Below are positions 8,204-16,894 of a stretch of DNA of 64,000 nt, in pieces (positions within the stretch are counted from its first letter, which is position 1; each line of letters opens with the position of its first letter). The stretch covers positions 62,001-126,000 of the forward strand of contig NC_012440.1 in assembly GCF_000021565.1 (NCBI RefSeq). The letters are read 5' to 3'. Source of the DNA: Persephonella marina EX-H1. Its GTDB lineage: Bacteria > Aquificota > Aquificia > Aquificales > Hydrogenothermaceae. The notes below the pieces were generated by a model, which worked only from the letters and a program-made list of their open reading frames with translations, was not told the origin of the DNA and made no database searches. The position numbers were made by a program, and so were the translations under genes.

Positions 8204-8410
8204 TTAAACCTGGTAAGGTATTAACTGTTTGACTCTGTCTGCTATGTTTTCAGGAACATAGTCAGCCTTTCTTCCCTGTCTTTTTCTCTTGCTTGATTTC
8301 TTTGTGTTGTAGTGTGAAACACCACCTTTCCAGTATTTTATCTTTCCTTTAGCTGTAACTTTAAATCTTTTAGCAGCTGTTTTGTTTGTTTTCATCTTAA
8401 CTTTAGCCAT
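8204..8410 (-). CDS. rpmI: 50S ribosomal protein L35
   Basis: Small basic large-subunit protein of 68 residues. The start MAKVKMKTNKTAAKRFKVT and the C-terminal KADYVPENIADRVKQLIPY fit the L35 family. It is the first gene of the leftward operon rpmI-rplT-pheS-pheT, with SD aaaggaggt 8 bases before the ATG and a good promoter about 60-85 bases upstream. Confidence 0.96.
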   Translation of the reverse strand: MAKVKMKTNKTAAKRFKVTAKGKIKYWKGGVSHYNTKKSSKRKRQGRKADYVPENIADRVKQLIPYQV

Positions 8411-8430
8411 AATAATTTAAACCTCCTTTA

Positions 8431-8446
8431 TTTCTAAATTTAGAAA
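8431..8446. repeat. Palindrome in the rpmI leader
   Basis: Perfect 16-base palindrome TTTCTAAATTTAGAAA located just upstream of the rpmI SD. It may be a protein-binding site or a weak hairpin in the leader; it is short and AT-rich, so chance cannot be excluded. Confidence 0.3.
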
Positions 8447-8466
8447 AATGGAAAGATAGACTTAAT

Positions 8467-8495
8467 AGTATAAAAAGTTTTTGAAAAATAATCAA
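8467..8495 (-). promoter_or_regulatory. Promoter of the rpmI-rplT-pheST operon
   Basis: Minus strand TTGATT, 17 bases, TATACT, which fits a sigma-70 promoter. The expected start lies about 50 bases before rpmI, leaving a short leader that contains the palindrome at 8431-8446. Confidence 0.6.
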
Positions 8496-8554
8496 ATTGA
8501 TATCTATCAGCTTTAGATGTAGTTTTAAGAAAAAATAAAGGTAGGAGGTTAGCT

Positions 8555-9376
8555 ATGGGCAGGATTATTTTAATATTTCTCATCTTTGTCGTAACAGCTT
8601 CAGCAGGTAACATCAGGCTCAAAGAACCGCCTAAGGAACTTGGAAAGTACTACCCGCCAAACTCTGAAGGATATCCGTTTGTTTCCTTGATGCACACGCT
8701 TTCACTTTCTCTGACAGGAACTGTTGTTTCTGTTCAGGAAAAAGACTGGAAAAATGCTGAGAAATGGGCTTTAAAACTTAAGAAAAACTATCTGAAGATA
8801 GGTGATAAGGTGAAAAAATGGGATAAACTTCTTAAGAAAGAGGCTGTAAATAATCTTGTCTTATCTGTTAAAAAGAGGGATGTTAAAGGATTTAAGCAGA
8901 ACTTGCAGATTGTAGGCAAGAGCTGTGTTCAGTGTCACAAAAACTATAAGATATCTGCAAGGATACTTTACAGATTCCCTTCATTTCATACCGTCTCTAT
9001 AGAGGATCCTGTTTCAGAACTTGATATTGATTTCCATGATTATATGAAAAAGATGACAGACGATATGAAAAAGTTAAAGATATACATTTTTGACGGTAAG
9101 AAAAAAAGAGCTTTGAAATCTGGAACCAGATTTATTAAAAGGTTTGAGGCTTTAAAGCAGTCCTGCAGCGACTGCCACTCAGGTAAAGCTTCTGAGAGTC
9201 TTTACTTCGGTGGTAAGGTTAAGGAAGGCCTGTCTATGGTAAAAAATGGATTGAGAAAGGGAGAAAGGGAGAAGATATTCAAAGGGCTGAGACTTATAGG
9301 CGTCTTTAACTGTACAAAATGCCACAACACCCATATCATACAGGCTGAACTACAGGAGAGATTTAAAAAGAGATGA
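8555..9376 (+). CDS. Periplasmic trihaem c-type cytochrome, cytochrome c'-like repeats
   Basis: Secreted protein of 273 residues. A signal peptide (1-18, cleavage after TASA) is followed by three haem-binding CxxCH motifs: CVQCH 124-128, CSDCH 204-208 and CTKCH 253-257. The first two motifs each end an all-helical, Lys-rich stretch of about 80 residues, as in cytochrome c' where the haem motif closes a four-helix bundle. I therefore read the protein as a tandem of c'-like domains plus a third haem; this is inference. SD aggaggt precedes the ATG. The stop overlaps the start of the next cytochrome gene (ATGATATGG region), so the two are translated together and probably work in one electron chain. 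Substrate unknown. Confidence 0.75.
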   Translation: MGRIILIFLIFVVTASAGNIRLKEPPKELGKYYPPNSEGYPFVSLMHTLSLSLTGTVVSVQEKDWKNAEKWALKLKKNYLKIGDKVKKWDKLLKKEAVNNLVLSVKKRDVKGFKQNLQIVGKSCVQCHKNYKISARILYRFPSFHTVSIEDPVSELDIDFHDYMKKMTDDMKKLKIYIFDGKKKRALKSGTRFIKRFEALKQSCSDCHSGKASESLYFGGKVKEGLSMVKNGLRKGEREKIFKGLRLIGVFNCTKCHNTHIIQAELQERFKKR

Positions 9377-10305
9377 TATGGTTAATACTGGCTGTATCAA
9401 TCTTTTTTACAGGTTGTGATAGTATAAAGGATCTGTTTATTGAGGAAGATCTTTTAAAAAGGCCTGAAAGTAAAAGATGTGGAGAGTGTCACAGGGTTAT
9501 ATACAGTCAGTGGAAGGAGTCAAGGCACAGTAAAAGCTGGATAAGTGAAGATTATAAAAAGAGAACAGAGAACTACAGGAAGGTAAAATGTTACTCCTGC
9601 CATATACCATATCAGGTAGATCCTCTAAAGGAGCCTGATCACAGAAAGAAGAACAGACACGATGGGGTGAACTGTGTTTCCTGTCATTTTAAGGATGAGA
9701 CAGGATCAATTCACGGCGGGTATGATGTTTTCTCACCGCCTCACCCTTCAAAGAAAGACACGAACTATAAAAGGTCTGAGATCTGTGGTGGATGCCATAA
9801 AAGGACATATCAGCAGTGGAAAAGCTCAAAAACGGAAAAAAGCTGTCAGAGCTGCCATATGCCTTCAAAAAAAGGTTACCTGATACAGAAATTTCCGTTC
9901 CAGTATCTACATCTGAAGAAAGATATTCACAACCATTCTTTTCCGGTTCCGATCCCGGATAAAGGATCATTTGATCTAAAAGTAAAGTTAGAGGAAGACA
10001 GAATAGCGGTTATGCTGAAAAATCTTAAGATTCCCCACTCAGTTCCAACAGCTGATAATGGGAGACCTAAATACTATGTTACAGTTGAGCTTTTTAATAG
10101 AGGGAAACCTGTTTACAGAGAGAGATACCTTATAACATCAAAGGATCCATTGAACTACAGAGAGGAAAAGCTTATAGATTTTTATATTTTTGAAGATTTT
10201 ACCCATCTGAAGATAACAGTTGAGAGAAAGTTATCGTGGAGTAAAAAAAGGGAGAAAGTTCTCGAAAAAACATTCAGGAAAGGAGATATCTTAGCTTCTC
10301 CATAA
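9373..10305 (+). CDS. Pentahaem c-type cytochrome lipoprotein (cytochrome c554-like)
   Basis: A short lipoprotein signal ends in the lipobox FTGC (C15), so the mature protein is tethered to a membrane outside the cytoplasm. Five CxxCH motifs follow: 36-40, 73-77, 101-105, 138-142 and 158-162. The segment [20 protein letters not shown], with Trp and His after the first haem, is typical of the cytochrome c554 / NapC-NrfH-related multihaem group (known family feature). Residues 180-310 have no haem motif and look like a beta-rich C-terminal domain. It is coupled to the trihaem cytochrome gene by overlap, and its 3' end overlaps rdgB on the other strand by 32 bases. An electron transfer role with N- or S-compounds is possible but not shown. 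Confidence 0.75.
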   Translation: MIWLILAVSIFFTGCDSIKDLFIEEDLLKRPESKRCGECHRVIYSQWKESRHSKSWISEDYKKRTENYRKVKCYSCHIPYQVDPLKEPDHRKKNRHDGVNCVSCHFKDETGSIHGGYDVFSPPHPSKKDTNYKRSEICGGCHKRTYQQWKSSKTEKSCQSCHMPSKKGYLIQKFPFQYLHLKKDIHNHSFPVPIPDKGSFDLKVKLEEDRIAVMLKNLKIPHSVPTADNGRPKYYVTVELFNRGKPVYRERYLITSKDPLNYREEKLIDFYIFEDFTHLKITVERKLSWSKKREKVLEKTFRKGDILASP

Positions 10306-10897
10306 GTTTTCTTACAGCTTTACCCCTGTGTGATATTCTGTTTTTCTCCTCTAAATCAAGCTCTGCCATCGTTTTCTTATAACCTTCAGGTATGAAAACA
10401 GGATCGTAACCAAAACCTTTCTCCCCTTCAGGTTTTTCTGCAATCTTTCCATAACAGTACCCTTCCGTCCACAGACCAAAATCCTCAGGAATATAAAAAA
10501 CAACAACGCTTACAAATCTTGCCTTCCTGTTTTTCTCATCTTTCAGAAGATCAAGTAGTTTCTCAATATTTGTTCTGTCTATGCTCTCTTTAATCTGGTA
10601 AACACCACCGAAATCTATACTGTAGAACCTTGCAGAGTAAACCCCCGGATAGTTTTTTAATGCCTCAACCTCAAGGCCTGCATCCTCCGCTATGACAGGT
10701 ATCTTATAAAAATCTCCGTACTCCTTAGCCTTTTTAACAGCATTTTCAAGGAATGTTTCCCTGTCTTCCTCAACTTTTATTTTTTCAGGCATATCATCAA
10801 GTGAGAGTATCTGTATTCCAAGATCACCGAAAAGCTTTTTAAACTCTTTAAGCTTTCCTTTGTTTGTTGTTGCTACAAGTATCTTATCTATCCTCAT
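10274..10897 (-). CDS. rdgB: XTP/dITP pyrophosphatase (house-cleaning NTPase)
   Basis: Hydrolyses inosine and xanthosine triphosphates so they are not built into DNA or RNA. Family motifs: [11 protein letters not shown] (8-18), [24 protein letters not shown] with the metal-binding acids, [10 protein letters not shown] and SHRGKAV near the C-terminus. The length of 207 is normal. It follows ruvC by 9 bases in the leftward operon yebC-ruvC-rdgB, a grouping with a genome-maintenance theme. Confidence 0.95.
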   Translation of the reverse strand: MRIDKILVATTNKGKLKEFKKLFGDLGIQILSLDDMPEKIKVEEDRETFLENAVKKAKEYGDFYKIPVIAEDAGLEVEALKNYPGVYSARFYSIDFGGVYQIKESIDRTNIEKLLDLLKDEKNRKARFVSVVVFYIPEDFGLWTEGYCYGKIAEKPEGEKGFGYDPVFIPEGYKKTMAELDLEEKNRISHRGKAVRKLMEKLRYLLS

Positions 10898-10906
10898 ATC
10901 TTCCCC

Positions 10907-11374
10907 TTAAAGATTTTTTGATAAACAGTGACAGAATCCAACAGCTATAGCGTCAGCCTCATCATTTGTCTCAGGTTTTATATTAAAAAGTTTCTGAACC
11001 ATAAGATAAACATCCTCTTTCTTTGCCCAGCCGTATCCGGTTATAGCATTTTTCACCTGCTGTGGTGTGTACTCATAAACAGGTATCCTGTAAAATGCAG
11101 AAAGAAGAAGTATAACTCCCCTGATCTCTCCAAGTTTTATTATAGTCTGTGGGTTGTTACCGTAAAATGAAGACTCAAGGGCTATCTCATCAGGTGAGAA
11201 CTCATTTATCGTTCTCTCAAGTGATTCGTATATTATTCTGAAGTTTTCAGGTTTTTTCCTTGATGTTTTTATAGTCCCAGAGCTTACAAGTCTGTGTTTT
11301 TTACCTGTTATCTTAAATATGGAAAACCCGGTACTGTAGTTTCCCGGGTCTATACCAAGAACTGTTTTTCCCAT
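10907..11374 (-). CDS. ruvC: Holliday junction resolvase RuvC
   Basis: Cuts Holliday junctions in recombination together with RuvAB. The first acidic residue is in GIDPGNYSTGF (D8), the second in ALESSFYGNN and the third pair in DEADAIAVGFCH near the C-terminus, as in the RNase H-like resolvase fold. The length of 155 is usual. The start overlaps the yebC stop by one base (TAATG), a translational coupling. The yebC-ruvC order is widely conserved. Confidence 0.95.
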   Translation of the reverse strand: MGKTVLGIDPGNYSTGFSIFKITGKKHRLVSSGTIKTSRKKPENFRIIYESLERTINEFSPDEIALESSFYGNNPQTIIKLGEIRGVILLLSAFYRIPVYEYTPQQVKNAITGYGWAKKEDVYLMVQKLFNIKPETNDEADAIAVGFCHCLSKNL

Positions 11375-12126
11375 TACGATACTTTTTCCATCAGTTGCTG
11401 TGACATCTCAAAGTTAGAGTAAACTTTCTGAACGTCATCGTTATCCTCAAGTGCATCAAGAAGTTTCATAAGTTTAGTTGCTGTCTCCTCATCATTAATC
11501 TCAACAGTTGTTGTGGGGATTCTTGTGAGTTCTGCCTTTTCTATCTCTATGCCCTCTTTCTCAAGGTTTTCCTTAACAGTGTAAAGCTCTTTTGGTTCTG
11601 TTCTTATCTCGTAAAACTCCTCATCATCTGTTATAACATCCTCTGCTCCTGCCTCAATAGCCTTTTCAAAGACAGTTTCCTCATCGTACTTATCTTTTGG
11701 AACCAGTATCACACCTTTCTCTTCAAAGAGGAATGATACACAACCTGAAGATCCAAGATTTCCGCCATGTTTTGTGAATATATGTCTTACCTCACCTGTT
11801 GTTCTGTTTCTGTTGTCAGTCAGACACTCAACTATGATAGCAACACCTTCTGGCCCGTAGCCTTCATAAACGACCTCTTCGTAGCTCACACCTTCAAGCT
11901 CACCTGTTCCTCTTTTAATAGCTCTTTCTATATTTTCAACAGGCATGTTCGCCTTTTTTGCTTTTTCTATAGCTATTCTCAGTCTCGGATTGAACTCAGG
12001 GTCGCCACCTCCCTGTCTTGCAGCAACAGTTATCTCCCTTATTATCTTTGTGAACATCTGTCCCCTTTTTGCATCCATCTTCGCTTTTTTGTGTCTTATG
12101 TTATGCCATTTGCTATGTCCAGCCAT
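11374..12126 (-). CDS. yebC: YebC/PmpR family protein
   Basis: Conserved cytoplasmic protein of 250 residues, long annotated as a transcription regulator and more recently tied to translation of difficult peptides (family knowledge). The N-terminus [22 protein letters not shown] is diagnostic. The body has the acidic C-terminal domain seen in the family ([17 protein letters not shown]). SD aaggaggt precedes the ATG. First gene of the operon with ruvC and rdgB. A small inverted repeat (ATTTTC/GAAAAT, about 12148-12164) lies in the leader. Confidence 0.94.
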   Translation of the reverse strand: MAGHSKWHNIRHKKAKMDAKRGQMFTKIIREITVAARQGGGDPEFNPRLRIAIEKAKKANMPVENIERAIKRGTGELEGVSYEEVVYEGYGPEGVAIIVECLTDNRNRTTGEVRHIFTKHGGNLGSSGCVSFLFEEKGVILVPKDKYDEETVFEKAIEAGAEDVITDDEEFYEIRTEPKELYTVKENLEKEGIEIEKAELTRIPTTTVEINDEETATKLMKLLDALEDNDDVQKVYSNFEMSQQLMEKVS

Positions 12127-12203
12127 CTTAAGACCTCCTTTCTTTCATTTTCAGAATGAAAATTATACTTAATTGTCATAAAATCAATATATTATAAAAT
12201 AAC

Positions 12204-12845
12204 ATGGAAGAAAGTAAGATTTTAGAGATTTACAGAACGCTGCTGGATTTTTTTGGTTATCAGAACTGGTGGCCTGTTTATTCTGACAATCCTTTTGTGG
12301 AGATATCATTTGGGGCTATCCTAACACAGAACACATCATGGAAAAATGTTGAAAAAGCATTGAAAAATCTTATAGATGAAGATCTTGTAGATTTAGAAAA
12401 GGTAAGCTGTATTCATGAAGAAAAGCTCCAGGAGATAATAAAACCTGCAGGTTTTTATAAAAGAAAATCCAGAACTTTAATTGAGTTCTCAAGAAGGTTT
12501 AAAGATATTGAAAAAGATAAAATAACGAGAGATTTACTCCTTTCTGTAAAAGGAATAGGCAAAGAGACAGCGGACAGCATCTTACTTTATGCCCTTAACA
12601 GACCTTACTTTGTTGTTGATGCTTATACAAGAAGAGTATTCTCGAGGATAGGATTTTTTGATAAAAATTTAAGTTATGATGAGATTCAGGAGTTATTTGA
12701 GAAAAATCTACCTGAGGATACAGATATTTACAAAGAGTACCACGCCTTGATTGTTGAGCTTGGGAAGAGTTTCTGCAGAAAAAAGCCTTTATGCAAAGAC
12801 TGCCCGTTATTTGCTAACTGTAAGTTCAGGATATATAATGTATGA
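12204..12845 (+). CDS. HhH-GPD DNA glycosylase, endonuclease III-like (MagIII type)
   Basis: Base-excision repair enzyme of 213 residues. Helix-hairpin-helix LLSVKGIGKETADSIL, the catalytic Asp in YFVVDAYTRR, and a C-terminal 4Fe-4S loop with cysteines spaced C-x5-C-x2-C-x5-C. In endonuclease III the HhH has a catalytic Lys (GRKTA); here the position is Glu (GKETA), and QNTSWKNVEKAL also matches the Helicobacter 3-methyladenine glycosylase group. A monofunctional glycosylase acting on alkylated bases is therefore more likely than an AP lyase. No SD is visible, and a -10-like TATAAAAT lies only 3-5 bases before the ATG, suggesting a leaderless message. Confidence 0.82.
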   Translation: MEESKILEIYRTLLDFFGYQNWWPVYSDNPFVEISFGAILTQNTSWKNVEKALKNLIDEDLVDLEKVSCIHEEKLQEIIKPAGFYKRKSRTLIEFSRRFKDIEKDKITRDLLLSVKGIGKETADSILLYALNRPYFVVDAYTRRVFSRIGFFDKNLSYDEIQELFEKNLPEDTDIYKEYHALIVELGKSFCRKKPLCKDCPLFANCKFRIYNV

Positions 12846-12865
12846 AAAATTTTAAGGTATGTTAG

Positions 12866-13465
12866 TTGGACAGCTACTCTAAAAAAGGTTACAGGCTTTT
12901 TTTCAGGATAAGACCCCTTTTTAAAAGTTTACTCAGGATACATGTTGAGGGTATTGATAATATACCTGAAAAAGGAGGCTGTATTATAGCCTCAAACCAT
13001 AGAAGTCATCTTGATCCTTTCGTTCTTAATACGGTATCTCCAAGACCTATACTTTTTATGGCAAAAAGGGAGCTGTTCGGTATCCCTCTCCTTGGCTGGA
13101 TAATAAAAAAGGCAGGAGCCATACCTGTTAACAGAAATAAAAGGGATATAAACGCTTTAAAAAAGTCTATTGAGCTTTTAAAATCCGGAGAGTGTGTTGG
13201 TATATTCCCTGAAGGGACAAGAGCTAAGCCAAAGAGTTTCAGAAAACCTCAGAGCGGCGTTGGACTTCTTGTATCAAGAACGGACGTTCCTGTTATACCT
13301 GTAAGGATTGAAGGAACAGATGATATATTTCCTGTTGGATCAAAATTTCCAAAGTTATTCAGATCACGTATCTACGTAAAGATAGGAAAGCCTTTATATT
13401 TTGAGGAAAAGGAAGATTATAAAAGTATATCTGAGAAGATTATGGAATCAATAAAATCTCTTTAG
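12866..13465 (+). CDS. plsC: 1-acyl-sn-glycerol-3-phosphate acyltransferase
   Basis: Adds the second acyl chain to make phosphatidic acid. Motif I NHRSHLDPF gives the HxxxxD catalytic pair (about residues 48-54), motif III is FPEGTRAKP (about 107), and motif IV VPVIPVRIEG follows. The length of 199 is at the short end of normal. The start is TTG: the preceding in-frame codon is a stop, and a weak SD (aaggt) lies 10 bases upstream. It begins 20 bases after the glycosylase gene and is followed after 9 bases by ispH, so both are likely in one run. Confidence 0.88.
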   Translation: MDSYSKKGYRLFFRIRPLFKSLLRIHVEGIDNIPEKGGCIIASNHRSHLDPFVLNTVSPRPILFMAKRELFGIPLLGWIIKKAGAIPVNRNKRDINALKKSIELLKSGECVGIFPEGTRAKPKSFRKPQSGVGLLVSRTDVPVIPVRIEGTDDIFPVGSKFPKLFRSRIYVKIGKPLYFEEKEDYKSISEKIMESIKSL

Positions 13466-13474
13466 GAGGTAAAG

Positions 13475-14329
13475 ATGGCTAATATAAAGGTTGCTGAAAG
13501 TGCTGGATTCTGTTTCGGTGTTAAAATAGCTGTAGATTCTGCTGTAGAGGCAGGAAAGAAGTTTGGAAAGGCCTTTACAAATGGCCCCATTATACATAAC
13601 AAGCAGGTTGTACAGTTCCTTGAAGGACTTAATGTAAAAGAGCTTAAATCTTACGATCAGTTAAAAAGAGGGGACACGATACTTATAAGATCACACGGTG
13701 TTCCGCCTAAAACTGAGAGAATGTTAAACCAGCTTGGTGTCAATGTTATAGATGCAACATGTCCGTTTGTTAAAAAGGTTCATGAAAAGGTAAAACAGCT
13801 TGTTGAAGAAGGTTACTATGTTGTTATCATAGGTGAGGAGGGGCATCCTGAGGTTATAGGTATATTAGGCCATTTAGAGGAAGCAGGGGGGAAAGGTATC
13901 GTTGTTGAAAATATGGAAGATCTTATAAGGAAGTTTCCAAGAAGGAATAAGGTTGGGGTTGTTGCACAGACAACACAGAATGAGGAGTTTTTTGAGGAGG
14001 CTGTTGGTTATATAGCATCAAATGTTGAGGAGCTTAAGGTTTTTAACACGATATGTGACGCAACATCAGTGAGACAGGAAGAGGTGAAAAGACTGGCAAA
14101 AGAGGTTGATGTGATGATAATAATCGGTGGAAAGCACAGCGGGAATACAAGAAGGCTCGCCCAGATATCAAAAGCCTTAAATCCAAATACATACCATGTT
14201 GAGAAAGCTGATGAACTGGATTCAGAATGGTTTAAAAATGCCGAAAATATAGGGGTAAGTGCAGGTGCATCAACACCAGACTGGATAATAAAAGAGGTTG
14301 TGGAAAGGATAAGGGAAATAACAGGCTAA
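13475..14329 (+). CDS. ispH: 4-hydroxy-3-methylbut-2-enyl diphosphate reductase
   Basis: Last step of the MEP isoprenoid pathway, giving IPP and DMAPP; a 3Fe/4Fe-4S enzyme. The three cluster cysteines are seen in AGFCFGV (C13), DATCPFVKKVH (about C96) and NTICDATSVRQ (about C193). The substrate-binding SHGVPP and the C-terminal SAGASTPDWII are also typical. The length of 284 is normal. SD aggaggt. dxr, an earlier step of the same pathway, is at the far end of the window, unlinked. Confidence 0.96.
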   Translation: MANIKVAESAGFCFGVKIAVDSAVEAGKKFGKAFTNGPIIHNKQVVQFLEGLNVKELKSYDQLKRGDTILIRSHGVPPKTERMLNQLGVNVIDATCPFVKKVHEKVKQLVEEGYYVVIIGEEGHPEVIGILGHLEEAGGKGIVVENMEDLIRKFPRRNKVGVVAQTTQNEEFFEEAVGYIASNVEELKVFNTICDATSVRQEEVKRLAKEVDVMIIIGGKHSGNTRRLAQISKALNPNTYHVEKADELDSEWFKNAENIGVSAGASTPDWIIKEVVERIREITG

Positions 14330-14342
14330 GGGGGAAAAAGAT

Positions 14343-15416
14343 GTGGATGAGAGGGTAAACATCCTTGTTGAAGCCTGGAGGCAGGCTGTTGAACAGGGAG
14401 CAAACTATAAAGCTCTTCTAATAATATTCACCGTATTCATAGCTGTTGTTATCTTTTTTATGTTTTATATGAAGCTCAAGGAGATCGTAAGTCTTAAATA
14501 CATGAAAAAAGCCTTTTTTGAAGAAGCATCACTTTACGATCTGACACCTGAAGAAGCGGAGATACTCTGGAAGTACGCAAGGAAACTTAAGAGAGATCCA
14601 TTTCTCACACTGGAGATAAAGGCAACATTTGAGAAGGTTATACAGCAGTATACTAACGAAAACCCTGATTTTGACGATAATATGATAAGAAATATGAGGA
14701 AAAAGCTTGGCTTTGATACATTACCTGAATATGTGCCTCTTGTTACAACAAAGGATATCGATATCTTCCAGACAGGAAAAATGTTTACAGAGACAGGGAA
14801 GAGCTATTCCGTTGCTCTGTATGACAAGGATGAGAGATTTATGTACTGGCTACTGATAGATACGCATCAGCCATTTGACTTTAAGAAAGGGGATAAGGTT
14901 AAGGTGAAATTTTTAAGGAGAAATGATGGTATATACACAATTGAGACTGTTATTGAGGACATAATAAGGGAGGATGATAAGTATATAGTCAAGCTTCCAC
15001 ATGTTTTTAAGATGGAAAGGGTGCAGAGACGTAAGGAGTTCAGGGTTCATGTCCAGTTCCCCGTCAGTCTTACATTTAAATTTGATGAAGAGGAAGTGAA
15101 GATAGAGGCTGAAGCTGTGGATATTAGCTCTGAAGGTATCAGAGTATGTATCCCGGAAGATATCCATCAGAAGTACAGACTTAACATAGGAAAAGAGATA
15201 TATGTGGAGTTTAAACTTAACAACAGAACATTCAGTTTTGAGTCTTCAATAAGGAATATTTACAGGGAAGAAAAGAAGGTATGTTACGGACTTCATTTTA
15301 TGAAGATGGAAGAGAGGGATAAGGAATCCATTGTTAGTTTTATTATAAGAGCAGAACAGGAACTTTTAAAACAGTACAAAAAATTGTTGGGAAGATCAAA
15401 AACGAAAAGGGTGTAA
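14343..15416 (+). CDS. Membrane-anchored PilZ (c-di-GMP-binding) protein upstream of motA
   Basis: 357 residues. One membrane segment at about 22-42 (LLIIFTVFIAVVIFFMFYM), a helical linker, a YcgR-like N-terminal domain (about 130-220) and a C-terminal PilZ domain with both c-di-GMP motifs: RRKEFRV (arginine motif) and VDISSEGIRV (DxSxxG). PilZ proteins of this build act as flagellar brakes (family knowledge). The gene starts at GTG after SD aaggggg and ends 6 bases before motA, so it is most likely a c-di-GMP-dependent modulator of the stator encoded next to it. A diguanylate cyclase gene lies at 26.9 kb. Confidence 0.8.
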   Translation: MDERVNILVEAWRQAVEQGANYKALLIIFTVFIAVVIFFMFYMKLKEIVSLKYMKKAFFEEASLYDLTPEEAEILWKYARKLKRDPFLTLEIKATFEKVIQQYTNENPDFDDNMIRNMRKKLGFDTLPEYVPLVTTKDIDIFQTGKMFTETGKSYSVALYDKDERFMYWLLIDTHQPFDFKKGDKVKVKFLRRNDGIYTIETVIEDIIREDDKYIVKLPHVFKMERVQRRKEFRVHVQFPVSLTFKFDEEEVKIEAEAVDISSEGIRVCIPEDIHQKYRLNIGKEIYVEFKLNNRTFSFESSIRNIYREEKKVCYGLHFMKMEERDKESIVSFIIRAEQELLKQYKKLLGRSKTKRV

Positions 15417-15422
15417 AAGGAA

Positions 15423-16184
15423 ATGGATATATCAACGATTATAGGTATAGTAGCCGCTTTTTTACTTATAGTTATATCTATCGCTATAGGTGGAAGTCCA
15501 CTTGCCTTTGTTAATATACCTTCCATACTTATCACAGTTGGTGGTGGACTTTCTGCAACCCTTACATCCTTTCCGATGAAGGATCTTTTTTCTGGATTGA
15601 AGGCCATAACAAAAGCCATGAATCCAGGTCTTCCTGATCCGATGGAGCTTACAGACTTTCTTGTTGATGTTGCAAACAGAGCAAGGAAGGACGGTATACT
15701 GGCACTTGAATCAAATATTGATGAATTTTACGGAAGGGATCCATTTTTTGGTGAGATAATGAGAATGCTTATTGACGGTCAGGATATAGAAGAGATAAGA
15801 AGTAATGCTGATAGCTCACTTATGAAGATTGAGCAGGAGCTTTCAACGGAGGTTGCCGTCTGGGAAACTCTTGGTGAGCTTTTCCCTGCATTTGGTATGA
15901 TAGGGACACTGATAGGTCTTATACAGATGCTCCAGAATCTTAACGATCCATCAGCTTTAGGTCCCGGTATGGCTGTTGCTATGATCACAACTCTTTACGG
16001 AGCTATTCTTGCAAACGCATTCTGTGTGCCTGTATCTAAAAAACTTAAGCTTTACAAGGATCTTTCACTTCTTTATAAAGAGTCTTACATGTTTACAGTT
16101 GAGGCTATAAACAATGGAACAAACCCTAACGTTTTAAGAAGTAAACTGATGTCTCTCTTTGGGATAAAAGGTGGAGAAGAATAG
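15423..16184 (+). CDS. motA: Flagellar motor stator protein MotA
   Basis: Membrane ion-channel subunit of the flagellar stator. Four membrane segments: about 3-22, 29-48, and the pair near 143-165 and 180-200. The conserved cytoplasmic loop and the segment GELFPAFGMIGTLIGLIQML followed by GPGMAVAMITTLYGAILAN are diagnostic of the MotA/TolQ/ExbB family. The length of 253 is normal. Tightly linked to two motB genes (gaps of 3 and 11 bases) and to the PilZ gene in front. Confidence 0.95.
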   Translation: MDISTIIGIVAAFLLIVISIAIGGSPLAFVNIPSILITVGGGLSATLTSFPMKDLFSGLKAITKAMNPGLPDPMELTDFLVDVANRARKDGILALESNIDEFYGRDPFFGEIMRMLIDGQDIEEIRSNADSSLMKIEQELSTEVAVWETLGELFPAFGMIGTLIGLIQMLQNLNDPSALGPGMAVAMITTLYGAILANAFCVPVSKKLKLYKDLSLLYKESYMFTVEAINNGTNPNVLRSKLMSLFGIKGGEE

Positions 16185-16187
16185 AAA

Positions 16188-16883
16188 ATGCCCCGTAAGA
16201 AAAAACAGGAATGTAAGGGCATTCCTGGATGGCTTGTAAGTTTTGGAGATCTGATGTCACTTCTACTCACATTCTTTATACTTCTGTTCTCAATGGGAAC
16301 GATCTCCCTGGAAAAATTCCATATGGTGATAAAGGGGATAACAGAATCCCTCGGGGGAAGAAAGATCATCCATGAGGAAAAGATCCTGAACACCTCAAAT
16401 ATTGAGGTTGAATTTCCTGAGATGTATATGAAGTTAAAAAAAAAGAGAAACAAACTTCAAAAAGATCTAAACAGACTTGAGCAGCTTCTTGAGAAAGCAG
16501 GAATTGAAGCTGAGGTTGAAAAACATGGTAGTATCATCAGGTTCAGGCTGAACACGGAAAGGATGTTTCCATCTGGAAGTGCTACACCTTATAAGGAGGT
16601 TGTCCCACTACTACTTGAGGTCTGTAAAAGGCTGAAAGAGACACAGTTCCCAATCACAATAGAGGGTCACACAGACAATACCCCTATAAGATTCAAGTCA
16701 AACCTGGAACTATCTGCAGAAAGAGCACTTTCAGTTCTGAAGCTTTTTAAAAGCTGTGGTTATCCGGACAGACTTTTATCGGCGAGAGGATACGGAGAGT
16801 ACAGACCTCTCGTTCCAAACGATACCCCAGAAAACAGAGCTAAAAATAGAAGGATAGAGATAGTTATTGATACTTCAGGATAA
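16188..16883 (+). CDS. motB: Flagellar stator protein MotB (first copy)
   Basis: Stator subunit that anchors MotA to the cell wall. A short basic N-terminus is followed by one membrane segment with the essential Asp in SFGDLMSLLLTFFILLFSM, a helical plug/linker (about 80-105), and an OmpA-like peptidoglycan-binding domain (about 110-231) with TIEGHTDNTPI and NRRIEIVI. The length of 231 is normal. It is 3 bases from motA. Two MotB genes after one MotA is also the arrangement reported for Aquifex. Confidence 0.94.
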   Translation: MPRKKKQECKGIPGWLVSFGDLMSLLLTFFILLFSMGTISLEKFHMVIKGITESLGGRKIIHEEKILNTSNIEVEFPEMYMKLKKKRNKLQKDLNRLEQLLEKAGIEAEVEKHGSIIRFRLNTERMFPSGSATPYKEVVPLLLEVCKRLKETQFPITIEGHTDNTPIRFKSNLELSAERALSVLKLFKSCGYPDRLLSARGYGEYRPLVPNDTPENRAKNRRIEIVIDTSG

Positions 16884-16894
16884 GAGGTTAAACT

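Noticed and set aside
8440-8622. Minus-strand open frame of about 60 codons between rpmI and the cytochrome gene
   Set aside because: It overlaps the start of the well-supported cytochrome gene and the rpmI promoter, has AT-driven composition and no SD.
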